Shown piece after piece: positions 47,405 through 56,100 of a stretch of DNA of 64,000 bases. Source of the DNA: Catenulispora pinisilvae (GTDB lineage Bacteria; Actinomycetota; Actinomycetes; Streptomycetales; Catenulisporaceae); the NCBI RefSeq assembly GCF_015356865.1, contig NZ_JAAFZA010000008.1, positions 1 through 64,000 of the forward strand, written 5' to 3'. The first letter of the stretch is position 1. Each line of letters begins with the position of its first letter. The notes below the pieces were generated by a model. The model saw only the letters and a list, made by a program, of their open reading frames with translations, did not search any database and had not been told where the DNA came from. Both the position numbers and the translations under genes were made by a program.

Positions 47405-48727
47405 TCAGACCCCTGCCTTTCGTCCGCGACGGAGCCTGTCGGCGGCCATCCGGTCCCAGTCGATCGGATCCCGGCCGGCTGTGAGGAGCGCGCGGTAGCG
47501 CTCGGCGGTGGCGATCGCCGCGGCGCGCCACGTGAACCGTTCCAGAACACGTTCCCGTGCCGCCGCGCCCAACCGGGCCCGCAGATCCGCGTCCCCCAGT
47601 ACCCGGGTCAAGGCGGTGGCAAGCGCCGACGGGTCGCCCGGCGGCACCGCGAGGGTGGTCCGGCCGTCCTGGCCCGCCACCTCGGGGATCGCCCCGCCGG
47701 TGGTGGACACCAGCGCGGCACCGCAGGACATGGCCTCGACCGCGGGCAGCGAGAAGCCCTCATAGAGCGAGGGCACACAGGCCGCCTCGGCCGAGCGGAT
47801 CAGGTCGACGAGTTCGGCGTCGGATATCCCGTGCACGAACCGCACCGAGCCGGTCAGCCCCAGGCGCTCGATCGCCTTGGCGACGACGCCGTCCTGCTTG
47901 GCCTTGCCGACCACCACCAGATGCGCCTGCTCGTTCTCGACCCGCACCTTCGCCAGCGCCTCCACCAACGGCAGCAGGCCCTTCAGCGGCACGTCCGCAC
48001 TGGCCGTGGTGACGATCCGCCCCGGGACCTTGGCCACCGACGGATCCGGCGAGAAGGTGTCGGTGTCGGCCCCGATCGGGATCGTGGTGATCCGCCGCCG
48101 CGGCACGCCGAGGTATTCGCCGATCTCCACGGCCGACGAGGACGAGACGGTGATGATCTCCGGCAGCCGCCGCGCGACGCGGGTCTGCATCCTGGTGAAG
48201 GCGTACCAGCGGCGCACCGACGCGCGCTTGCCCCGGCCCGGCGCGGCGGCCAGCTCCAGCTCGCGGTCCACCTGGATCGGGTGGTGGATGGTCGCCAGCG
48301 TCGGGAAGCCCAGGCGCGGCATGCCGAGCAGCCCGTAGCCCAGGCTCTGGTTGTCGTGGACCACGTCGAACTCACCCCGGCGGCCCTGAAGGTGGCGCAG
48401 CGCACGCAGCGAGAAGGTCAGCGGCTCGGGGAATCCGGCGGTCCACATCGTCCCGACCTCCAGCATGTCCACCCAGTCGCGGTACTCCTCGCGCTTGGGG
48501 GTGCGGAACGGGTCGGGCTGGCGGTACAGGTCCAGGCTGGCTATCTCGGTGAGCTTGACGCCGGGCTCGGGGTCCAGCACCGGATACGGCTGGCCGGCCA
48601 GCACTTCGACGGTGTGGCCCAGGCGGGCGAGTTCACGGGAGAGGTGCCGGACGTAGACGCCTTGGCCGCCGCAGAAGGGATTGCCCTTGTATGCGAGCAA
48701 GGCTATGCGTAGTCGGCCATCATCCAT
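47405..48727 (-). CDS. Glycosyltransferase family 4 protein
   Basis: 440 aa GT-B fold. The N-domain starts RIALLAYKGNPFCGGQGVYVRHLSRELARLGHTVEVLAGQ. The C-domain carries RIVTTASADVPLKGLLPLVEALAKV and the donor-binding VPSLYEGFSLPAVEAMSCGAALVSTTGGAIPEV (the E-x7-E motif). It is the first gene of the operon and divergent from the KstR-like regulator. Donor and acceptor are unknown; retaining mechanism is expected for GT4. Confidence 0.92.
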   Translation of the reverse strand: MDDGRLRIALLAYKGNPFCGGQGVYVRHLSRELARLGHTVEVLAGQPYPVLDPEPGVKLTEIASLDLYRQPDPFRTPKREEYRDWVDMLEVGTMWTAGFPEPLTFSLRALRHLQGRRGEFDVVHDNQSLGYGLLGMPRLGFPTLATIHHPIQVDRELELAAAPGRGKRASVRRWYAFTRMQTRVARRLPEIITVSSSSAVEIGEYLGVPRRRITTIPIGADTDTFSPDPSVAKVPGRIVTTASADVPLKGLLPLVEALAKVRVENEQAHLVVVGKAKQDGVVAKAIERLGLTGSVRFVHGISDAELVDLIRSAEAACVPSLYEGFSLPAVEAMSCGAALVSTTGGAIPEVAGQDGRTTLAVPPGDPSALATALTRVLGDADLRARLGAAARERVLERFTWRAAAIATAERYRALLTAGRDPIDWDRMAADRLRRGRKAGV

Positions 48728-48821
48728 GCTCCATCACCTCGCTCCGTAAGTCCGTGTCCCGCCTTCACGGCTTAGACGGCGTCACGAGCGGGTCAACGGA
48801 GCATAATCCGTGGCGCTAATC

Positions 48822-48835
48822 TAGAACAAGTTCCT
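48822..48835. promoter_or_regulatory. KstR-like operator upstream of the KstR-like gene
   Basis: TAGAACAAGTTCCT matches TNNAACNNGTTNNA except at the last base. It lies in the 256-bp divergent gap, 95 bp from the glycosyltransferase start and 149 bp from the TetR start. Autoregulation is the usual arrangement for KstR. Confidence 0.6.
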
Positions 48836-48983
48836 ACTCCGCCCGCGCCGCAGGTGGCAGAGTTGGGACGTGACACAGTTCACAGACGGTTCACATCCGG
48901 CTACCAGGACGGAAACGGTCTGTGTCCGCGCCAGAGCCCAGCCGGGAACGAACACTTGAGGACCCAGAGGTTGAGGAACGCCC

Positions 48984-49622
48984 ATGACGGTTGACGCGTC
49001 GGCCCCGACCGGCACCCCCGCTTCGGCACCGTCCCCGGTTCCGGCCCTGACGGAGCGCCAGGAAGCCCGCCGCCAGCGCATCCTGCGCGCCACCCAACAG
49101 CTGGCGGCCCGCGGCGGCTTCGACGCGGTCCAGATGCGCGAGGTGGCCGAGCTCTCGGAGGTGGCACTGGGCACCCTCTACCGCTACTTCCCCTCCAAGA
49201 TCCACCTCTTGGTGGCCACCATGCAGGACCAACTGGAGCAACTGCACGACCAGCTCCGCCGCAAGCCCCCGATCAGCACCGACCCGGGCGAGCGCGTCGC
49301 CGAGACACTGATGCGCACCTTCAAGGCCCTCCAGCGCGAACCACACCTGGCCGAGGCCATGATGCGCGCCCTGACCTTCGCCGACCGCTCCGTCTCCGCC
49401 GAAGTGGACTCGGTCAACCGCCTGATCACCGACGTCATCGGCGACGCCATCCACGCCGGCCGACAGCTGACCCGGGCGGAACTGGCGGCGGTGCGGGTCG
49501 TGACGCACACGTGGCACTCGACGCTGATCACCTGGCTGTCGGGGCGGGCCTCGATTTCGCAGGTAAAGGCGGATATCGACACGGCTTGCACGCTGGTTTC
49601 GCAGGCGGCGGGAGCGGAGTAG
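48984..49622 (+). CDS. kstR: KstR-like TetR-family repressor
   Basis: 212 aa. A 25-residue Ala/Pro/Thr-rich leader precedes the TetR helix-turn-helix (RILRATQQLAARGGFDAVQMREVAELSEVALGTLYRYFPSKIHLLVATM), whose recognition helix and flanks strongly resemble mycobacterial KstR. The C-terminal ligand domain (HLAEAMMRALTFADRSVSAEVD; THTWHSTLITWLSGRASISQV) is also KstR-like. KstR represses steroid/acyl-CoA catabolic genes and is released by a CoA thioester. Matching boxes precede this gene, the fused dehydrogenase and the MBL hydrolase. Confidence 0.8.
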   Translation: MTVDASAPTGTPASAPSPVPALTERQEARRQRILRATQQLAARGGFDAVQMREVAELSEVALGTLYRYFPSKIHLLVATMQDQLEQLHDQLRRKPPISTDPGERVAETLMRTFKALQREPHLAEAMMRALTFADRSVSAEVDSVNRLITDVIGDAIHAGRQLTRAELAAVRVVTHTWHSTLITWLSGRASISQVKADIDTACTLVSQAAGAE

Positions 49623-49764
49623 GGGCGCTTAGGGCAAGCCGCCGCCGTCGGGCGAGGAGGCTTCCGGCCCCACCGCCGCGCGGGGAGAAAAGCCCTTGCG
49701 CCGAAAACCGGCCGTCACCCGTCGCAACCCCCTGTCACCATCGGTGGCCCAAGGAGGTGACGAC

Positions 49765-50881
49765 ATGGGAGCCCGCGTATCCCACATGGGCGACTGGCTC
49801 TACGAGCTCCACGAAGTCCGGCGCGAGTGGCTGGCGGTACAGGCGTGCACGGAGCCCGCCGACCGGGACGAGGCCGAGTTCGGGATCGCGCTGGCGTACG
49901 AGTGCGCCGGCCTGACCCAGCCGCGCACCGTGGTCTGGGTGCCGGATCCGGCACTCGGCGCGATCGTGGCCGGCGTGCTGGCGACCCGCGCGGGGCGGGC
50001 TGCGGTGCGGGCTTCGGACAAGGTGTGGGTCCAGGCACGGCACAGCGCCAGGCGCGCGGCGTCGTTGATGTACTCCAACCGGGCCTGGCAGCGTGCCTCC
50101 GAGGCCGTACGGTTCCCCGACAACGAGCGCGTCGACGGTGCCATCCGCTCGGCGGCCCTCGGCCTGGCCTTCACCACCCGCGACGCCAAGACCCCGGAGA
50201 TCGACGCCGGTGTCCCGCAGTCGGCGGGGCGGACGCAGCGCGCGCAGGTCGAGGCGTCCATGGCGACGTGGGGCCGGCCCGCGTTCTGGGACCACACCGC
50301 CTTCGGCCACCGCCGCGAGGGGCTGCGGATCGCGATGGAGGCGATCAGCGCCTCGGAAGCCCAGATCACCGACCGCCCCCGGCTGCCGCTCCACAGCCAG
50401 GCCCGCACCACCCTGGCCTGGGCCCGCAACCAGCGCGACCACCTCCAGGAACTGGCCCTGCACGACGCCCTGTCCCGGCTCCACAGCCGCGACTCGCTGC
50501 GCGCGGTCGAGGGCCTGGTCATGGCGGCCCGCACGGCCGGCTGGTGGTGGCCGTTCCAGGGCGTGGCAGTGGTCTGCGACCGGCCGTCGATCCGCGCACT
50601 GGACCGCGAGGGCCGCCTGCACGCGGAGAACGGCCCGGCGCTGGCGTACCGGGACGGCTTCAGCGCGTACTTCTGGCACGGACGCATCGTCCCGCAGTGG
50701 GTGGTGCGGGAACCGACCGTCGCGCGCATCGCGGCCGAACCGAACGTCGAGGTCCGCCGCTGCGCGATCGAGGCTGCGGCGGCAGCGGGAGCTGGACACC
50801 TCGCGGCCGGATGCCGAGGAGCTGGCGGCGCAGGCCGCGGTCAAGGCCGCCCGGACTCGGGTGCGGTACGTGCGGGACTGA
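49765..50881 (+). pseudogene. DUF6745-like protein, frameshifted near its C-terminus
   Basis: The ATG is preceded by a perfect AAGGAGGTGA. About 335 codons follow one frame (GDWLYELHEVRREWLAVQ; helical middle; RLHAENGPALAYRDGFSAYFWHGRIVPQWVV; TVARIAAEPNVEVRRCAIEAA), ending in the segment typical of DUF6745. At about 50775-50795 the natural continuation (RELDTSRPDAEELAAQAAVK) is found in the +1 frame and stops at 50881. The original frame instead runs Gly/Ala-rich to 51297 across the opposite-strand gene. The GCGGCGGCAGCGG tract suggests slippage or a sequencing error. Confidence 0.7.
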
Positions 50882-51875
50882 CGGATTCGCTAAGGCTGAC
50901 GGGCGGCGTCCAGGTGCCGCCCCAATCAGCATCCCGCGCGGCGCGGTACGTATCCCCCTGCCGCTTGGAGACGAGCGCCTGCGCGATCGTGCTGTCCGGC
51001 TGGCACAGCTGCATCATCACCAGACCCTTGCGGATCTGCGGGTGCCGCAGGATGCGGGCCGGCGCCGCCGGCGCGAGCGGCTCGCGGGTCGCCACGACGT
51101 ATGCGAACTTCTCGTCCTCGTGCCCGAGATCGGCGCCCTTGAGGCGCCGGTGCAGGGGTGTGCGGTGGATGCGCGAGGCGAAGTGGCACCAGTCGCGGGT
51201 GCCGAGCAGCGGGCAGGTTTGGGAGTGGGGGCAGGGGGCGGCGATGTGCAGGCCCATGTCGGTGAGTACGTCGCGCGCCGCCATGATCCGCTGGTAGCCG
51301 TCGGGGGTGCCGGGTTCGATCACCGCGATCGTCTCGCCGGCTGCCGCTGACGCCCGGACCAGTGCCTCCTGCGCCTCGGGGGCCAGCTCGCTCAGGACAT
51401 ACGACACGGTCACCAGGTCGGCGGCTGGGATCTCAGCGGGGAAGCGCACCTGGCGCCAGTCCGTGTGCCGCAGCGCGCCCGAGAACGCGTCGCGCGCCAG
51501 CCGCCGACCCAGGTCGAGCGCTTCGGGCACCTGGTCGAGGACGGTGATGTCGTTGAGCGTGTCACCGAATACGCCGGCCGCCGCCCACGCCGCCGCACCA
51601 GTCCCGCCGCCGACGTCCACGAGAGTCTGCGGCGCCAAGCCCGGCAGGCGCGCGGCGGTCGCACTGAGGGCCGCACGCACCGCACTCCATGTGGCGGGCA
51701 TCCGGTATGCGGCATACGCGGCGGCGTCGACGGCACCGGACAGGATCGGGCGATCGGCGCGCCCGGGGGTCCGGTAGCGGGCGATCAGGCGGTCGACGGA
51801 GGCCTCCAACTCGCGCAACGAGAGGTCGGCGGTGGCGGCTTCGAGGGACGCGGCGAGGTCGGCGGGGAGGTCCAT
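50841..51875 (-). CDS. Rsm22-family SAM-dependent methyltransferase
   Basis: 344 aa from ATG at MDLPADLAASLEAA; a longer frame to 51953 has no ribosome binding site. The SAM site is LVDVGGGTGAAAWAAAGVFG followed by ITVLDQVPEALDLGRRLA, then LVTVSYVLSELAPEA. Downstream Cys (CPHSQTCPLLGTRDWCHFASRIHRTPLHRRLKGADLGHEDEKFAYVV) match the metal-binding motif of Rsm22 proteins, putative small-subunit rRNA methyltransferases. Its 3' end overlaps the frameshifted DUF6745 gene by 41 bp, convergently. Confidence 0.88.
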   Translation of the reverse strand: MDLPADLAASLEAATADLSLRELEASVDRLIARYRTPGRADRPILSGAVDAAAYAAYRMPATWSAVRAALSATAARLPGLAPQTLVDVGGGTGAAAWAAAGVFGDTLNDITVLDQVPEALDLGRRLARDAFSGALRHTDWRQVRFPAEIPAADLVTVSYVLSELAPEAQEALVRASAAAGETIAVIEPGTPDGYQRIMAARDVLTDMGLHIAAPCPHSQTCPLLGTRDWCHFASRIHRTPLHRRLKGADLGHEDEKFAYVVATREPLAPAAPARILRHPQIRKGLVMMQLCQPDSTIAQALVSKRQGDTYRAARDADWGGTWTPPVSLSESVSPARTAPESGRP

Positions 51876-51931
51876 GGCGCGACCATCCTGCCATGTGGAA
51901 GGCCCTGCTATGCGGAAGGCGGTGCCAGGCG

Positions 51932-52993
51932 CTAACCCAACGCCAACCGCCACTCCTGCTCAACCAAATGATGCCCCCAGATCTGCACCGCCTCCTGCTG
52001 CACGATCTCGAACCCCACCGCCCGATAGATCCGGTGCGCGGCGCTGAGTCCGTCCACCGTGTACAGCACCACCCGCCGGTACCCGGCCTTGCGCGCGAAC
52101 GCCACGCACTCCTCGACCAGCCGCCAGCCCACCCCCAACCCCCGCGCCGAGGGCTCGACCAACAGAATCCTGAGTTGCGCCGTGTCGACGCCGTCGTCCG
52201 TCGGCCGGCGCACCAGCGCGACGCAGCCGACGCGCCGTCCCAGCGCCTCGGCGATCCAGAACGCCTCGCGCTCCGGGTCGTGCGAACGCGCGTAGTCGGC
52301 GACGATCTGGGCGACGTCGGCCTCGAAGCTCTCGTCGAAGTCGCGCTCGGCCGCGTACAGGGCCCCGTGGCGCTCCACGGCCCAGCCGTAGTCACCGGGC
52401 CGCGGCGCACGGAGCGTCACGCCCGCGCCGGTTCCGGCGCCAGCTCCGACGCCGGCACCCACCCCGGTACCCACGCCTGCGCCGACGGCAGCGCCAATAC
52501 CCGTGCCGGTACCGGTGCCAGTACCGGCGGAACCCGGGTCCTGCGCAGCAGCCCCTTCAAGCTGCAACAACGCCCCTATCTGGCCCATGGCCTCGACCAG
52601 CCGCGCCCGCTCCCCGGCCCCCAACCGCGACAGCCAAGCCGCGACCTGCTCACTCGACCGCTCATCGAGCCCTGAGAAAACCCCGGCCCCACGCTCCGTC
52701 AGCGCGACAGTCCCCTTACGCGCGTCCTCGGGGGCCCGCCCCCGGACCACCAGTCCCTCGTTGTCGAACCGCGCCAGGATCCGGCTCAGGTACCCGGGAT
52801 CGAGCCCGAGGTCCTCCCGTATCCGGGCGACGCTCGAACCGTCCGGCCCGGCGTGCGCGATCTCGAACAGGACGCGGACCTCGGTGAGTGTGTACGAGCT
52901 CTGAAGCAGTCCCTCTTCGAGGACGCCGATGACCTTCGTATAGCCGCGATTGAACGAACGCACGGCAGCCACAGCGGGCGCGAGATCCACCAT
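51932..52993 (-). CDS. MarR-GNAT fusion protein
   Basis: 353 aa. The N-terminal MarR winged helix (about 1-145; VRVLFEIAHAGPDGSSVARIREDLGLDPGYLSRILARFDNEGLVVRG) is joined by a low-complexity Gly/Ala/Val/Thr linker (about 160-195, repeats of GTGT and GAGVG) to a GNAT acetyltransferase (about 197-353; LRILLVEPSARGLGVGWRLVEECVAFARKAGYRRVVLYTV). The fusion is known in actinobacteria, where ligand binding may couple acetylation to transcription. A perfect 33-bp palindrome lies just upstream. Confidence 0.9.
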   Translation of the reverse strand: MVDLAPAVAAVRSFNRGYTKVIGVLEEGLLQSSYTLTEVRVLFEIAHAGPDGSSVARIREDLGLDPGYLSRILARFDNEGLVVRGRAPEDARKGTVALTERGAGVFSGLDERSSEQVAAWLSRLGAGERARLVEAMGQIGALLQLEGAAAQDPGSAGTGTGTGTGIGAAVGAGVGTGVGAGVGAGAGTGAGVTLRAPRPGDYGWAVERHGALYAAERDFDESFEADVAQIVADYARSHDPEREAFWIAEALGRRVGCVALVRRPTDDGVDTAQLRILLVEPSARGLGVGWRLVEECVAFARKAGYRRVVLYTVDGLSAAHRIYRAVGFEIVQQEAVQIWGHHLVEQEWRLALG

Positions 52994-53012
52994 GCGCCCA
53001 CGGTAGGCCAAT

Positions 53013-53045
53013 ATCCTTGACTGAGTCAATGACTCAGTCAAGGAT
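53013..53045. promoter_or_regulatory. Perfect 33-bp palindrome, probable MarR autoregulatory operator
   Basis: Arms of 16 bp (ATCCTTGACTGAGTCA at 53013-53028 and its exact complement at 53030-53045) surround one central base. It begins 20 bp upstream of the MarR-GNAT start codon. Each arm contains TTGACT or its complement, so a bound dimer would cover any -35 or start region here. Confidence 0.8.
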
Positions 53046-53106
53046 TTGGTCAGCCGAAGAGGTCGGCCAAAGTGAGCCAGCCAAAGGATCACGGGCCGGC
53101 GAAGCC

Positions 53107-53343
53107 TCAATCCGCGGGAGGGAAAACCGCGATCCCACTCCCCTCCTCCACGATCGCGATGGCCTCCACCGGACAGTTCTCCGCGGCATCCAGCACCTCG
53201 TCCGAAACCCCCAGCACCGCGTGCCGCGGACAAGACTGCCGAGCCGCGTCCAGCTCGAACCCCTCAGGCGCGCGCAGCACGCACCCCCCGGACCCGATGC
53301 ACAGGTCCGTATCGACCGTCACCCGCCACTTGGTCTCCGTCAC
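53107..53343 (-). CDS. [3Fe-4S] ferredoxin
   Basis: 78 aa. The cluster ligands read DLCIGSGGCVLRAPEGF and AENCPVEAI: a CxxxxxC pair followed by a distal CP, the three-Cys pattern of P450-type [3Fe-4S] ferredoxins (a further Cys, SCPRHAV, lies between). It is 3 bp downstream of the aldehyde dehydrogenase in one operon. No P450 gene is in the window, so its redox partner is outside or it serves the dehydrogenase or an oxygenase encoded elsewhere. Confidence 0.88.
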   Translation of the reverse strand: MTETKWRVTVDTDLCIGSGGCVLRAPEGFELDAARQSCPRHAVLGVSDEVLDAAENCPVEAIAIVEEGSGIAVFPPAD

Positions 53344-53346
53344 CGC

Positions 53347-54813
53347 TCAAAACCCTTCCGGCGTATAGCCGTTCGGCAGATGCATCGTCTTCGTCTCCAG
53401 GTATGCCCGCAGCCCCTCGGGCCCGAACTCGCGCCCGATCCCGGACTGCTTGAAGCCGCCGAACGGCGAGTTGAACTCCATCCCGAACGTGTTGACCCCG
53501 TAGTTCCCGGTCCGCACCCGACGCGCCACGTCCAGTCCGTGTTCCACGTCCGCCGACCACACCGAGCCCGACAGCCCGTAGTCCGAGTCGTTGGCGATCC
53601 GGATCGCGTCCGCCTCGTCCGTGTACGGGATCATCGCCACCACCGGACCGAAGATCTCCTCCTGCGCGATCACCATCCGGTTGTCGACGTCCGCGAACAG
53701 CGTCGGCTCGACGAACCAACCCTTCGGCAGACCCGCCGGCCGTCCGCCGCCGACGACCACCCGTGCGCCCTCACCCACACCCTTGGCGATGTAGGACTCC
53801 ACGCGGTCCCGCTGTCGCTGCGCGACCAACGGCCCGATCTGTGTCTCCGGATCGAGCGGATCGCCGGTCTTCAGACCCCTGACAGCCTCGGCCATCGCCT
53901 CGACCGTCTCGGCGTACCGGTCACGCTGCACCAGCACCCGCGTCTGCGCGACGCAGGCCTGCCCGTTGTTCATATACGAGTTCGGCAACAGTCCCGGGAT
54001 CGCAGTACCCAGATCCGCGTCCGGCAGGATGATCGCCGCCGACTTGCCGCCGAGTTCCAGCGTCACCCGCGTCAGGTTCGGTGTGGCGGCCGCCAGGACG
54101 GCCTTGCCGCCGGCCGTGGAGCCGGTGAAGGCGATCTTGTCCAGCCCCGGATGCGCGGCCAGGTAGGCGCTGTTCTCGCGGCCCGCCGGGACGATGTTCA
54201 GCACGCCTTCCGGCAGCCCGGCCTCCAAAGCCATGTCCGCCAACAGGTACGAGTCCAACGCGGTCTCCGGCGACGGCTTCACCACCACCGCGCAGCCGGC
54301 CACCAGCGCCGGGGCGATCTTGCTCACCGTGATGAACTGCGGCACGTTCCAGGCCACGATCCCGGCCGCCACGCCCACCGGTTCGCTGCGCACCAGCGTC
54401 GGCCCGAGCAACCCCTGCCGCAGTTCCTCCCACGGGTAGTCCGCGGCCATGTTCAGGAAGTAGTCCCAAATCATGATCGGCGCCCACACCTGGGCCAGGA
54501 TCGACCACGAGTACGGCGATCCGGTCTCGGAGCTGATCAGCTTCGCCAGCTCCTCCGAGCGGGCCTCGTACCGGTCCCGCAGCCGGCGCAGGATCTCCAC
54601 CCGCTCGGCCACGCTCATCCGCGGCCACGGGCCGTCGTCGAAGGCGTGGCGGGCCGCGGCGACCGCGCGGTCCATGTCCGCCGGGGCGGCCTCGGGGGTG
54701 CGGCCGAAGACCTCCTCGGTGACCGGCGAGATCATCTCCAGCTTCGCGTCGGTGGCCGGGTCGACATAGGAGCCGCCGATGAACAGTTTCGCGTGCTCGG
54801 TCACGGTGCCCAT
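53347..54813 (-). CDS. NAD(P)-dependent aldehyde dehydrogenase
   Basis: 488 aa. Rossmann and catalytic motifs are intact: VAAGIVAWNVPQFITVSK, VVKPSPETALDS, KIAFTGSTAGGKAV, general base Glu in VTLELGGKSAAI, nucleophile Cys in NNGQACVAQTR, and the tail FGGFKQSGIGREFGPEGL. It oxidises an aldehyde to the acid in the cytoplasm. It heads a two-gene operon with the ferredoxin and is divergent from the MBL hydrolase. Shared control with the KstR-like box is plausible. Confidence 0.93.
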   Translation of the reverse strand: MGTVTEHAKLFIGGSYVDPATDAKLEMISPVTEEVFGRTPEAAPADMDRAVAAARHAFDDGPWPRMSVAERVEILRRLRDRYEARSEELAKLISSETGSPYSWSILAQVWAPIMIWDYFLNMAADYPWEELRQGLLGPTLVRSEPVGVAAGIVAWNVPQFITVSKIAPALVAGCAVVVKPSPETALDSYLLADMALEAGLPEGVLNIVPAGRENSAYLAAHPGLDKIAFTGSTAGGKAVLAAATPNLTRVTLELGGKSAAIILPDADLGTAIPGLLPNSYMNNGQACVAQTRVLVQRDRYAETVEAMAEAVRGLKTGDPLDPETQIGPLVAQRQRDRVESYIAKGVGEGARVVVGGGRPAGLPKGWFVEPTLFADVDNRMVIAQEEIFGPVVAMIPYTDEADAIRIANDSDYGLSGSVWSADVEHGLDVARRVRTGNYGVNTFGMEFNSPFGGFKQSGIGREFGPEGLRAYLETKTMHLPNGYTPEGF

Positions 54814-54876
54814 TGCCGAGTGCCTCTCGTGATTGCCTCTCGTGATGCTGACTGGCCGTCAGAAGGCGGCCCGTTA

Positions 54877-54892
54877 GAACAGATACCAGTTC
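54877..54892. promoter_or_regulatory. GAAC-N8-GTTC inverted repeat in the aldehyde dehydrogenase/MBL promoter gap
   Basis: GAACAGATACCAGTTC forms arms GAAC/GTTC with wider spacing than the KstR box, 64 bp upstream of the aldehyde dehydrogenase start. The left part (TTAGAAC) resembles a KstR half site. A TetR-family operator is possible. Confidence 0.35.
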
Positions 54893-54963
54893 CCACGGGC
54901 AAGCTCAATGACCGTCTGGCCGGGGCTGGCGGGAGTGAACCTTTCGCCTTGCTAACTAGCCAT

Positions 54964-54977
54964 GAGAACGTGTTCCC
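54964..54977. promoter_or_regulatory. KstR-like operator upstream of the MBL hydrolase
   Basis: GAGAACGTGTTCCC has the AAC-N2-GTT core with AG and CC flanks, as in KstR sites; only the outermost T/A bases differ. It ends 26 bp before the MBL start codon and lies in the divergent gap with the aldehyde dehydrogenase. Confidence 0.55.
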
Positions 54978-55003
54978 ATCACCGTTGAGCGAAGGAGCAC
55001 CGC

Positions 55004-56020
55004 ATGCAGGACGCCGCGCCCGGTACTACTCGGCCCCCCGGCGAAGAGCTCCCCGGCGTCTGGTCGATCCGCGTCCCCTTCCCCGACAACCCGCTCGGCT
55101 ACACGCTCGTCTACGCCCTGGAGACGACCGCGGGCGGCCCCGTCCTCATCGACGCCGGGTGGGACGATCCCGGCTCGCTGGCGGCGCTGGAGCAAGGGCT
55201 GGAGGCCATCGGCACCTCGATCTCCGACGTGCACGGCGTGCTCGTCACCCACCACCATCCCGACCACCACGGGCTGGCCGGGCGTATCCGGGAACTGAGC
55301 GGGTGCTGGGTGGCGCTGCACGAGGCCGACGCGAAGGTCGTCGACCTGGTCCGGACCGCCGAGCGCGAGCCGTGGACCAAGCGCTACAAGGCGTTGCTGG
55401 AACTGTGCGGGGCGCCCGCCGACGCGATCGCGAACGCCGCGGCGGCGATCCCGTCCGGGGCCAAGCCGGCGGTGCCAGACGTGCTGATCGAGGACGGCGC
55501 CTTGATGGACGTCCCAGGACGCACGCTGCGCGCCGTCTGGACCCCCGGCCACTCCCCCGGCCACACCTGCTTCCACTTGGAGGACAGCGGGGCGCTGCTG
55601 ACCGGAGACCATGTGCTGCCGGGCATCACGCCGGTGGTGACCGTCTATGACGACCACGTGGTCGGCACCTCCGACCCGCTGGGCGACTTCCTGGCGTCGT
55701 TGCAGAAGGTCTCACGTCTGAAGACCACGCGGGCGCTGCCGGCGCACCGGGCGCCCTTCGACGACGTCGCCGGGCGGGCCGCGGAGATCACCGAGCACCA
55801 CGTCCGGCGGCTGGCGCAGATCGAGGGGCAGCTGGCCGTGGGGCCCAAGACGCTGTGGAGCATCACCGAGGGCATGGAGTGGAACAAGGGCTGGGAGCGG
55901 CTGGACACCTTCGCGCGGCATCTGGCGCTCGGCGAGGCCGGGTCGCATCTGCGGCACCTGGCGTTGACCGGGCGGGTGCGGTTGTCCTCGACCGAGCCGA
56001 TCGAGTTCTCGCTCGCTTGA
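55004..56020 (+). CDS. Metallo-beta-lactamase-fold hydrolase
   Basis: 338 aa. The metal site HHHPDHHGLAG lies near residue 85; further ligands are in TPGHSPGHTCFH, LLTGDHVLPGI and near the end PAHRAPF. A helical C-terminal extension (EITEHHVRRLAQIEGQLAVGPKTLWSITEGMEW) is typical of glyoxalase II-like or thioesterase-like members. It probably hydrolyses a thioester or ester in the same catabolic context as the divergent aldehyde dehydrogenase. GAAGGAGC precedes the ATG. Confidence 0.9.
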   Translation: MQDAAPGTTRPPGEELPGVWSIRVPFPDNPLGYTLVYALETTAGGPVLIDAGWDDPGSLAALEQGLEAIGTSISDVHGVLVTHHHPDHHGLAGRIRELSGCWVALHEADAKVVDLVRTAEREPWTKRYKALLELCGAPADAIANAAAAIPSGAKPAVPDVLIEDGALMDVPGRTLRAVWTPGHSPGHTCFHLEDSGALLTGDHVLPGITPVVTVYDDHVVGTSDPLGDFLASLQKVSRLKTTRALPAHRAPFDDVAGRAAEITEHHVRRLAQIEGQLAVGPKTLWSITEGMEWNKGWERLDTFARHLALGEAGSHLRHLALTGRVRLSSTEPIEFSLA

Positions 56021-56057
56021 TCGGGGCTGCGACAGGCTGACGACAGGCTGACGGGAG

Positions 56058-56084
56058 CCGACGGTTCAGGCCATGAACCGTCGG
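56058..56084. repeat. 11-bp perfect hairpin between MBL and NUDIX genes
   Basis: CCGACGGTTCA (56058-56068) pairs with TGAACCGTCGG (56074-56084), loop GGCCA, no T tract. It starts 38 bp past the MBL stop and ends 17 bp before the NUDIX start, so it may be a terminator or an operator. Confidence 0.55.
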
Positions 56085-56100
56085 CGTACGCTGATGAACC

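Noticed and set aside
47540-47556. AGAACACGTTCCC, another KstR-like sequence.
   Set aside because: It lies inside the glycosyltransferase coding sequence, far from any start, and encodes the conserved C-terminal part; probably chance.
53017-55650. An 877-codon plus-strand frame, and similar long antisense frames such as 2625-4124.
   Set aside because: These are antisense shadows of strongly recognisable genes, a known artefact of high-GC DNA, and their composition is Arg/Gly/Val-biased.
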